Below, in pieces: positions 50,650-57,080 of a stretch of DNA of 57,080 nt. The notes under the pieces are model-generated. The model saw only the letters and a program-made list of their open reading frames with translations, was not told where the DNA came from and searched no databases. The stretch lies in contig JAAESD010000145.1 of assembly GCA_024229695.1 (NCBI GenBank), forward strand, positions 1-57,080, in the 5' to 3' direction. Position 1 is the first letter of the stretch, and every line of letters starts with the position of its first letter. Origin of the DNA: a bacterium (GTDB lineage: Bacteria > Krumholzibacteriota > Krumholzibacteriia > LZORAL124-64-63). Made by a program: the position numbers and the translations under genes.

Positions 50650-51624
50650 ATGAAAAAGATTACAAAACTAACTGAACACACTGGCATTGAGGTCCCTGTT
50701 ATCTGCGGACCGATGTTCCCGTGTAGCAACCCTGAGCTCGTAGCTGCGGTCAGTGAAGCTGGCGGACTGGGAATGATTCAGCCGATGTCTCTGACTTCAG
50801 TCCATGGACATGAATTCCGGGCTGGCCTGAAATATATAAAATCGCTGACCAGCAAACCTGTCGGCATGAATATTCTGCTCGAACATGCTTTCAAAAAATA
50901 TCAGCATCGAATGGACCAGTGGATTGATATTGCACTTGAAGAAGGTGTTCAATTTTTTCTGACTGCTCTTGGTCACCCCCGCGCTGTGACTGACAGGATT
51001 CATCAAGCTGGTGGCATAGTTTATCACGATGTTGTGGGTCGTGGTTTTGCAATAAAAGCTGTTGATGCTGGTGTCGATGGTCTGGTTTGCGTCAACAGTA
51101 ACGCTGGCGGTCATGCTGGTAGAAAATCGGCAGAACAGCTACTTGAAGAGTTAAGTGATCTTGGTTTACCGCTGGTTTGTGCTGGCGGAATATCAAAACC
51201 TGCAGAAGCTAAAAAAATGATTGATGCCGGTTACTGCGGTGTTCAAATGGGAACTCGATTTATTGCAACCAATGAGTGCACCGTTCATCCTGATTACCAC
51301 CAGGCAATCATCAACGCATCTGCTGATGACATTGTTCTGACTGAAAAAATCAGTGGCGTACCCGTTGCAGTTATCAACAATGAAACTGTGCAACGGATGG
51401 GTACAAAAGCAACCGGTCTGGAGAAAAAACTGCTGCGTCATCCAAGAACAAAAAAGTGGATGCGAATGTTCTATACAACTCAGTCGATGCGCAGACTACC
51501 CAATGCTTCCAAAAAAGGGGGCAGTTACCAGGACTTTTATGTGGGCGGTAAATCTGTTGGCGGGATTGATGAAGTAATATCGGCTGGAGAAATTATCAGA
51601 CAATTTGCAGAGGAGCTGAAATGA
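50650..51624 (+). CDS. Nitronate monooxygenase-like FMN enzyme
   Basis: 324-aa TIM-barrel flavoprotein of the 2-nitropropane dioxygenase/FabK group. FMN-site stretches: PVICGPMFPCSNPELVAAVSEAGGLGMI, VCVNSNAGGHAGR, LPLVCAGGISKPAEAKKMIDAGYCGVQMGTRFIAT. The HAGR motif fits both nitronate monooxygenases and related reductases, so the substrate is open; an enoyl-ACP reductase (FabK) role is less likely because of the divergent N-terminal half. It overlaps the following small gene by 4 bp. It is divergent from pepP with a 58-bp gap that must hold both promoters. Confidence 0.85.
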   Translation: MKKITKLTEHTGIEVPVICGPMFPCSNPELVAAVSEAGGLGMIQPMSLTSVHGHEFRAGLKYIKSLTSKPVGMNILLEHAFKKYQHRMDQWIDIALEEGVQFFLTALGHPRAVTDRIHQAGGIVYHDVVGRGFAIKAVDAGVDGLVCVNSNAGGHAGRKSAEQLLEELSDLGLPLVCAGGISKPAEAKKMIDAGYCGVQMGTRFIATNECTVHPDYHQAIINASADDIVLTEKISGVPVAVINNETVQRMGTKATGLEKKLLRHPRTKKWMRMFYTTQSMRRLPNASKKGGSYQDFYVGGKSVGGIDEVISAGEIIRQFAEELK

Positions 51625-52022
51625 GTAAAGTTCTATGCACCTACTGTTCTGCAGAAAAAAACCAGGCTGAAGAACCGTTGCCTGCAATTGATCGCTACAT
51701 CAGTGATCGAATAGATTCTGTATATCAGCAGGCTAAAGAATCTGGAGATCAGATGATGATCCTGTCGGGGAAATTTGGGCTACTCAGACCTGGCGACCCA
51801 ATCCCCTGGTACGACCACCTGCTTCTGCCCGATGAAGTTGAAGTTATGATCAAAATCGTTGCGGGTCAGATAAAAGCGTATGGCATCACAGAACTTGAAT
51901 ATCACACAGCCCCATTAAATATGGCGCCACTGGTTAAACCATACTACGACACTATTCGTATGGCCTGCGTTAAAGGTGGAGCCAGGATGATGGCTGTAGA
52001 GTTGGATGGAGATATTCCGTAG
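51621..52022 (+). CDS. Conserved hypothetical protein, DUF6884-like
   Basis: 133-aa soluble protein coupled to the flavoenzyme by an ATGA overlap. It opens with KVLCTYCSAEKNQ, then has MILSGKFGLLRPGDPIPWYDHLLLPDE, which recalls DUF6884-type domains (LSAKYGLLxPxxxIxxYD). The early Cys pair and the KFGLL loop may be part of an active or binding site. I do not know a function. The neighbour suggests a shared role with the nitronate monooxygenase-like protein, which is inference. Confidence 0.65.
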   Translation: MSKVLCTYCSAEKNQAEEPLPAIDRYISDRIDSVYQQAKESGDQMMILSGKFGLLRPGDPIPWYDHLLLPDEVEVMIKIVAGQIKAYGITELEYHTAPLNMAPLVKPYYDTIRMACVKGGARMMAVELDGDIP

Positions 52023-52106
52023 AGAGAAACTGTTAAATTCATGTGGAATATCGCCCATCGATTGCATATTCTCTAACCATTGGTCAACCATCAGAAAGGG
52101 GTTTGT

Positions 52107-53456
52107 ATGAAAACTGAATGGCATCCAAATTCCTGGACTGATTTTCCAGTGAAGCACGGTCCCGATTATCTGGATCAGGGACAAGTGGACAAGGTAACCA
52201 AAACACTTTCCGGTTTCCCTCCCCTGGTTTTTGCTGGTGAAGTTCGAACATTGACTGAAAAGCTTGCGCTTGCTTCTGAAGGCAAGTCGTTTGTTTTGCA
52301 GGGCGGCGATTGCGCTGAAAGTTTTACCGATTTCAATGCTGACAATATTCGCGATACTTTCCGTGCTCTTCTGCAGATGGCAATAGTTCTGACATCGGGT
52401 ACAAAACTTCCTGTAATTAAAATTGGTCGGATGGCCGGACAGTTTGCAAAACCAAGAACCAGCGCTACTGAAACTCAAAACGGTGTGGAGTTGCCAAGTT
52501 ACAAAGGCGACATCATCAACAAAATTGAGTTCGATGAAATTAAAAGAGTTGCAGATCCATCTCGGATGTTGAAAGCGTATTCACAGTCGGCATCGACATT
52601 GAATCTACTGCGTGCTTTTGCAGAAGGTGGCTATGCTGATTTGAAACAGGTTCACACCTGGAATATGGGTTTTTCTGAAGACTCGCAAAGTGAACGCTAC
52701 GCAACTCTGGCAAACAAGATTCAGGAATACCTGCAATTTATCGATGCGCTGGGAATCAATTCCAGTAACTCTCCACAACTCCGAAAAGTCGATTTTTTTA
52801 CAAGCCACGAAGCCTTGCTCCTGCCCTACGAAGAGGCAATGACACGTACAGATTCTATCAGCGGGAAAATTTATAACACTTCTGCGCATTTTGTCTGGAT
52901 CGGCGATAAGACAAGAGATCTCGATGGTGCTCATGTTGAGTTCTGCAGAGGAATCAATAATCCGATCGGTATAAAATGTGGTCCGTCTCTAACTGCTGAT
53001 GAGTTGATTCAGCTTCTGGATATTCTCAATCCTGACAATAACGCCGGACGTATTACGTTGATCAACAGATTCGGGTCAGACAAAATCAGTGCCCACATGC
53101 CTCCGCTAATTCGTGCGATTAAAAAAGAAGGTCGATCTGTAGTATGGTCATGTGATCCAATGCACGGTAACACCATTAGAACTTCCGGTGGTCTGAAAAC
53201 CAGACCGTTTGATAACATATTGAGTGAAGTGAAGCAGAATCTGCAGATCCATAAATCGGAAGGTACATTTGCCGGTGGCATTCATCTGGAAATGACCGGA
53301 CAAAATGTAACTGAGTGTACTGGTGGATCATCGAATATCGAGGAGCATAATCTGACTGACAGATACCACACCCATTGTGATCCACGTCTTAATGCAAACC
53401 AGTCTGTTGAGCTGGCTTTCCTTATTGCAGATGAGTTAAAACAGCGAGGCGATTAA
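52107..53456 (+). CDS. aroF: 3-deoxy-7-phosphoheptulonate synthase, class II
   Basis: 449-aa plant/mycobacterial-type DAHP synthase, first step of the shikimate pathway. Conserved class II stretches: [105 protein letters not shown] and [19 protein letters not shown]. The ATG at 52107 follows a GGGG block; the longer frame from 52080 lacks support. It supplies chorismate for the pab, trp and men genes nearby. The 3' end overlaps the convergent menCE gene by 35 bp. Confidence 0.95.
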   Translation: MKTEWHPNSWTDFPVKHGPDYLDQGQVDKVTKTLSGFPPLVFAGEVRTLTEKLALASEGKSFVLQGGDCAESFTDFNADNIRDTFRALLQMAIVLTSGTKLPVIKIGRMAGQFAKPRTSATETQNGVELPSYKGDIINKIEFDEIKRVADPSRMLKAYSQSASTLNLLRAFAEGGYADLKQVHTWNMGFSEDSQSERYATLANKIQEYLQFIDALGINSSNSPQLRKVDFFTSHEALLLPYEEAMTRTDSISGKIYNTSAHFVWIGDKTRDLDGAHVEFCRGINNPIGIKCGPSLTADELIQLLDILNPDNNAGRITLINRFGSDKISAHMPPLIRAIKKEGRSVVWSCDPMHGNTIRTSGGLKTRPFDNILSEVKQNLQIHKSEGTFAGGIHLEMTGQNVTECTGGSSNIEEHNLTDRYHTHCDPRLNANQSVELAFLIADELKQRGD

Positions 53457-55287
53457 TTTTTCCAGATTCAGTTTCAATAAATTTATCAACAAACATAACT
53501 TCTTTGGGTCGCTCATATTTTTCAAGCGAATCAAACTTCACTTCAGCTTTACCTTCAACTACAAGCACTACCTTCTGCCCTAAAGAGTCATCGGGTATTC
53601 CTGCAACAAAATATCTATTGCCTTGCAGTTGAGCCGACAACTTAGCTTCCAGAACTTCAGGATAAATCTTCACTCCGCCTGAGTTGATTACATTATCAAA
53701 TCTGCCAAGCCACTTGAACTCAGTATCGTTCAACAGTTCAACAATATCGTTGGTAACTATCGGATCCGGATTCAGTTTTGGTGCATTGATTACAAGACAA
53801 TCTCGCTGATCAATCTCAAACTTCACACCATCCAGAGCTGCGAAGCAATCAGTTTTATTTGAGCCATTCAATCGTTTGATTGCTACATGGGTCAGTGTTT
53901 CTGTCATGCCATAAGTCTCGATAACTTCTGTTGCAACAGACTGAAGTTTTTCAACAAGTTCTGAACGAACCAGCCCACCACCAACCAGCACAGTTCTGAA
54001 TTTGTCCAGATGAGCAAGACTGTTTTCAAGTTGCAGTGGAACCATCGCTACAAAATCTGCTTTGGTATCAATAATTTTCGATGGCTCAAGTACTTTCAAC
54101 TCCAACTGAAGTTCCATCGCTCTGACAATCATCATTTTTGCTGCCACAAATTGCATCGGCATACAAAGTAGCGCTGAACTGCCAGCATCCAGACCAAATG
54201 TTTCGCCAGTCATTTTTGCAGAATTACGCATCCATTCTTTCTGCACTTCGATTGTTTTTGGTGTACCTGTTGAACCTGAAGTTTGCAATTCCATTGTTGG
54301 TTCGGGGTTCAGCCACTGAGCAACGAATCCGTTTATTTCATCCCAGATCGAGGCATCGCTTTTGCTGAGCATTCCTTTTTCAACCTGCAAAGCAGATGGA
54401 ATATTATTTGTAAATAGTTGCCCGGTTCCCAGCCCTTGATACCCTTGAGTCTGAAGTTTTGACACCCAGTTTGCAATTGCTTCGAGACCGATATTAGATT
54501 CAAGTGCCGATGTCACCCACCAGCCAATGCCACGTTCTTCCGCAAGCGCAATCCATTTTTCCGATTCAACAAAGCCACCCAGCAAGCTCGGTTTCAGAAC
54601 CAGATATTGTGGTTTCACTTTGTCCAGCATTGCAATCCGCTGGCTTTCATCAACCAGGGGAATCAGTTCTTCATCCAGCGCAATTGGAACCGGTGATGTT
54701 CTGCAAAGTTCAGCCAGCAGATCCCACTGACCTGTTCCGATTGGCTGTTCAATTGAATGCAAATTAAGTACAGCCAACTTGTCCAACTTTTCTCTGACAT
54801 CTGATTCACTGAATGCTCCGTTGGCATCAACTCGCAGTTCAAGATTTTCAGATATCGATTTCAGGATTTTTAATTCCTGCTCAAAATCAACTGCGCCGAT
54901 TTTCATTTTGATACATTGCCAACCATCGTGAATTTTCTTCTCCACTTGAGTGGACATGAAATCAGGATTACCCATCCAGATCAGGCCGTTAATTGGAATC
55001 GGAGATATTGTGTGATTTTTCTGTTGTAACATTTCAAGAGCAAAACGTATCGACGGAAACTCTTTCAAGTCCATATCTGGAGACTTGCAAACTTCATCAA
55101 GCTTTGCTTCAATCATATCCAGATTATCGATACTCAACCCAGGCAACGGCGCGCACTCGCCTACCGCTGTACCGTTGAACAGGTACCAGACATCGCGCGT
55201 TTTCATTATGCCACGGGAAGTTCCAGCCGGTTGACGAAACTGTAGAGTCCTCTTGCACCAGGTGAGTTTGCCGTTACTCACTGACAT
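53422..55287 (-). CDS. menC: Fused o-succinylbenzoate synthase (MenC) and o-succinylbenzoate-CoA ligase (MenE)
   Basis: 621 aa. Residues 1 to about 305 are MenC (enolase superfamily): KMKIG (Lys127/Lys129), RVDANGAF (Asp154), SIEQP (Glu180), ALDEE (Asp205) and VLKPSLLGG (Lys232). After a short linker, residues about 315-621 are an adenylating enzyme: [11 protein letters not shown] (334-344), [41 protein letters not shown] and the late catalytic Lys in ESGKINR. The MenE half is short, as in Bacteroidota. One chain would therefore dehydrate SHCHC to OSB and activate it to OSB-CoA. It overlaps menA by 14 bp. Confidence 0.92.
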   Translation of the reverse strand: MSVSNGKLTWCKRTLQFRQPAGTSRGIMKTRDVWYLFNGTAVGECAPLPGLSIDNLDMIEAKLDEVCKSPDMDLKEFPSIRFALEMLQQKNHTISPIPINGLIWMGNPDFMSTQVEKKIHDGWQCIKMKIGAVDFEQELKILKSISENLELRVDANGAFSESDVREKLDKLAVLNLHSIEQPIGTGQWDLLAELCRTSPVPIALDEELIPLVDESQRIAMLDKVKPQYLVLKPSLLGGFVESEKWIALAEERGIGWWVTSALESNIGLEAIANWVSKLQTQGYQGLGTGQLFTNNIPSALQVEKGMLSKSDASIWDEINGFVAQWLNPEPTMELQTSGSTGTPKTIEVQKEWMRNSAKMTGETFGLDAGSSALLCMPMQFVAAKMMIVRAMELQLELKVLEPSKIIDTKADFVAMVPLQLENSLAHLDKFRTVLVGGGLVRSELVEKLQSVATEVIETYGMTETLTHVAIKRLNGSNKTDCFAALDGVKFEIDQRDCLVINAPKLNPDPIVTNDIVELLNDTEFKWLGRFDNVINSGGVKIYPEVLEAKLSAQLQGNRYFVAGIPDDSLGQKVVLVVEGKAEVKFDSLEKYERPKEVMFVDKFIETESGKINRLAVLTHLQ

Positions 55288-56167
55288 ACAATACCAGCAT
55301 TGTGAGTAGGGAAAACAGGAATGTACCCATCGCCTGTTTTTTCAGAAATGGATCAAAAGATTCAAAGTCATCGCTTTGCAGAATTTTTTTAGCTGGTTTT
55401 ATGAACAGGACAAATCCAAACAACAGAAACCAGACTGCGGTTGGATGTGGGATGGCAAAAGCAACCATCAGCAGAATACCAACCAGGTTCAGCATAAAAT
55501 GATATCGTTTTGCATTATTTATTCCCAACCGAACTGCCAATGTGATCTTGCCAACTTTTTTGTCTTCAGCATGGTCACGCATGTTGTTGACATTTAGAAC
55601 TGCGACTGAGAAAAACCCGATTGCAGTTGCCGGCAGAATCAGTTCCCAATACAAACTATGCGCATTTAAAAAATACGAACCGAGAACACCAGTCCAACCA
55701 AAAAACAGCAACACAAACAGATCGCCAAATCCGGCATATCCATACGCTTTTTCCCCAACTGTATATTTAACTGAAGCAGCGATTGCTGATAAACCGAGAA
55801 CTGAAAACAGTGCAACCAGAACAGGATTGAGTCCTGCTGTTCCTTCAATAATCAGCCATACTCCGGAAACAGCACTCAGCAAACCAACAATTATCATCGC
55901 TGTTTTCATTTGCGGTTCTGATATTTCACCCGACTGCAAAGCTCGCTCCGGGCCAACTCTGTCGTCGTTGTCAGTACCTTTTACAAAGTCGCCGTAATCA
56001 TTTGCGAGGTTGGATAATACCTGAAGAAACAAGGTGGTTACGAACGCCAGCACTGTTACGGTCAAATTGAATTGCCCGTCTTCAAGTGCCAGGCCACTTC
56101 CAACTATGATGCAGGAAAATGCCAGCGGCAGTGTTCTTAATCTGAATGCGTTAATCCAGTTTTTCAT
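55274..56167 (-). CDS. menA: 1,4-dihydroxy-2-naphthoate polyprenyltransferase
   Basis: 297-aa UbiA-superfamily integral membrane enzyme attaching the prenyl tail to DHNA to give demethylmenaquinone. About eight hydrophobic segments are seen. The first Asp-rich motif is NLANDYGDFVKGTDNDDRVGPER (about 53-75); the second region contains NNMRDHAEDKKVGKITLAVRLG. The N-terminal WINAFRLRTLPLAFSCIIVGSG is typical of MenA. It lies between menB and menCE with tight spacing (2 bp after menB). Confidence 0.96.
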   Translation of the reverse strand: MKNWINAFRLRTLPLAFSCIIVGSGLALEDGQFNLTVTVLAFVTTLFLQVLSNLANDYGDFVKGTDNDDRVGPERALQSGEISEPQMKTAMIIVGLLSAVSGVWLIIEGTAGLNPVLVALFSVLGLSAIAASVKYTVGEKAYGYAGFGDLFVLLFFGWTGVLGSYFLNAHSLYWELILPATAIGFFSVAVLNVNNMRDHAEDKKVGKITLAVRLGINNAKRYHFMLNLVGILLMVAFAIPHPTAVWFLLFGFVLFIKPAKKILQSDDFESFDPFLKKQAMGTFLFSLLTMLVLYVSE

Positions 56168-56169
56168 GA

Positions 56170-56994
56170 CTAAGGAAACTTTGGATATTTTGAAAAGTCA
56201 GGTTTGCGTTTTTCATTGAACGCGTTCCTGCCCTCTTTGGCTTCGTCTGACAGGTAGTAAAGCAGAGTCGAGTTCCCAGCCAACTCCTGAATACCTGTTT
56301 GCCCATCGAGCTCTGCATTGAAAGCAGACTTCAGCATTCTGATTGCCAGAGGAGAATTTTTCTGAATCTTTTTAGCCCACTCAATGAAAGTGTCTTCCAG
56401 TTCCTCAAGTGGAACGACTGTGTTTACCAATCCCATTTCAAGAGCCTGGGTTGCATCGTACTGATCGCACAAGTACCAGATTTCGCGAGCTTTTTTCTGA
56501 CCAATAATTCTTGCCAGATATGATGCGCCAAATCCACCATCGAACGAACCAACCTTGGGGCCGGTCTGACCAAATCGGGCATTGTCTGCGGCAATGGTCA
56601 GGTCACAAACAACATGCAGCACATGCCCTCCACCAATAGACCAACCTGCAACTGCAGCGATAACAACTTTGGGAATCGATCTGATCTGCTTCTGCAAATC
56701 AAGAACGTTCAGCCTTGGCACTTTATCTTCACCAACATATCCGCCATGACCTCTGACACTCTGGTCGCCACCACTACAAAACGCCTTGCCGCCTTCGCCA
56801 CTGAAAATGATGACATCGATTGCCGCATCATCACGGCAGATGTTCATTGCATCAATCATCTCATCTACTGTTCGTGGTGTGAATGCGTTATGCTTTTCCG
56901 GTCTGTTGATACTTATCTTGGCAATGCCTTCAAAAAAATCGAATTTGATTTCGTCATACTCTCTGATGGTTTCCCAGTTTTGTTTCCATTCCAT
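56170..56994 (-). CDS. menB: 1,4-dihydroxy-2-naphthoyl-CoA synthase
   Basis: 274-aa crotonase-fold enzyme closing the second ring of the naphthoquinone from OSB-CoA. MenB marks: [95 protein letters not shown] and the C-terminal [16 protein letters not shown]. The GGDQ and GSFDGG motifs separate it from ordinary hydratases. SD AGGAG lies six bases before the ATG. It follows the menD tail within ten bases. Confidence 0.97.
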   Translation of the reverse strand: MEWKQNWETIREYDEIKFDFFEGIAKISINRPEKHNAFTPRTVDEMIDAMNICRDDAAIDVIIFSGEGGKAFCSGGDQSVRGHGGYVGEDKVPRLNVLDLQKQIRSIPKVVIAAVAGWSIGGGHVLHVVCDLTIAADNARFGQTGPKVGSFDGGFGASYLARIIGQKKAREIWYLCDQYDATQALEMGLVNTVVPLEELEDTFIEWAKKIQKNSPLAIRMLKSAFNAELDGQTGIQELAGNSTLLYYLSDEAKEGRNAFNEKRKPDFSKYPKFP

Positions 56995-57003
56995 TATGCT
57001 CTC

Positions 57004-57080
57004 CTAAAAAGACTTGAAGACTTTTCTATTTGTTTCCATGTCTGTGAATATTTCCAGGATTCCTTTTTTGAATCCGATTA
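57004..57080 (-). CDS. menD: C-terminal tail of menD, cut by the window edge
   Basis: On the minus strand an open frame runs in from the edge for 24 codons and stops at TAG (57006-57004). It ends GILEIFTDMETNRKVFKSF. An 'ILE(I/V)xTDxExNxxVxxxF' ending is what I expect for MenD (SEPHCHC synthase), and the position immediately before menB with an overlapping SD agrees with the usual menD-menB order. A hydrolase such as MenH is possible but fits less well. Confidence 0.55.
   Translation of the reverse strand, partial: IGFKKGILEIFTDMETNRKVFKSF

Noticed and set aside
50592..50729. N-terminal extension of the Xaa-Pro aminopeptidase
   Set aside because: It would overlap the divergent flavoenzyme gene, lacks an SD and has no match to the AMP_N domain; the ATG at 50591 has AAGGGG.
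1..57080. CRISPR arrays, transposases, tRNA/rRNA genes, prophage or integron features
   Set aside because: None found by reading: no spaced direct repeats, transposase motifs, cloverleaf-like CCA regions or phage-like genes.

Overview
The window looks like a chromosomal segment of a Gram-negative bacterium of the Fibrobacterota-Chlorobi-Bacteroidota (FCB) superphylum or a close uncultivated relative. The evidence is a PorV/PorQ-like outer-membrane protein, a TonB-dependent receptor with an N-terminal carboxypeptidase-regulatory domain, a DUF3078-type barrel, and a secreted protein with a C-terminal FlgD/T9SS-like sorting domain. It also carries an almost complete menaquinone operon. I cannot place it at phylum level. 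Coding density is high, overlaps of 1-14 bp are common, and GTG/TTG starts with good Shine-Dalgarno (SD) sequences are frequent. I saw no rRNA, tRNA, CRISPR array, insertion sequence or prophage.

Layout. 1-2369 (minus): the start of a GH130-type glycosidase/phosphorylase cut by the window edge, and two glycosyltransferases. 2610-4227 (plus): a sulfide:quinone oxidoreductase-like flavoprotein behind a long palindrome, followed by an unlisted 38-aa protein. 4237-5812 (minus): a secreted GH53 galactanase and a Cys-containing conserved protein. 5819-11091 (plus): a nitric-oxide island with an Rrf2/NsrR-like regulator, quinol-dependent NO reductase, a hemerythrin-PAS protein, and a second copy of the hemerythrin gene broken by an in-frame TAG. 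Both hemerythrin copies have Fur-box-like promoter elements. 11134-14525: D-Ala-D-Ala carboxypeptidase, a sulfatase-like lipoprotein and a DUF3078 barrel.

14607-15992 (minus) is a stand-alone trpB behind a classical attenuator, with a 24-aa leader peptide containing Trp-Leu-Trp and a 13-bp terminator hairpin. An MscS channel is divergent to it. 17154-22653 (minus) is an apparent operon: CitD-CitE fusion, CitF, HflK, HflC, crotonase. Then come a DUF302 protein and a soluble GAF-PAS histidine kinase (plus).

25522-44205 (minus) is nearly gapless and may be one unit of about 18.7 kb. From upstream to downstream it holds a surface cassette (sorting-domain protein, lipoprotein, TonB receptor, PorV-like, NHL-like lipoprotein), purine/deoxynucleoside salvage (dNK, adenosine deaminase, PNP), tpiA, and peptidases (M16, M1, PepD) with a PEP-synthase regulator. 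44364-53456 holds a small secreted protein, a Cys-rich mini protein, pabB-pabA, DUF2007, an M14 peptidase, an M24 aminopeptidase, a nitronate monooxygenase-like enzyme and class II DAHP synthase. 53422-57080 (minus) is menD (C-terminal tail only), menB, menA and a menC-menE fusion.

Taken together, the cell probably respires with menaquinone, detoxifies NO, may oxidise sulfide, degrades peptides, nucleosides and citrate, and makes aromatic compounds through chorismate. The least expected items are the trp attenuator, the duplicated and stop-interrupted hemerythrin gene with paired Fur-like boxes, the shared Rrf2-type dyads, the 38-aa partner of the SQR-like enzyme, an adenosine deaminase lacking one zinc histidine, and the CitDE and MenCE fusions.
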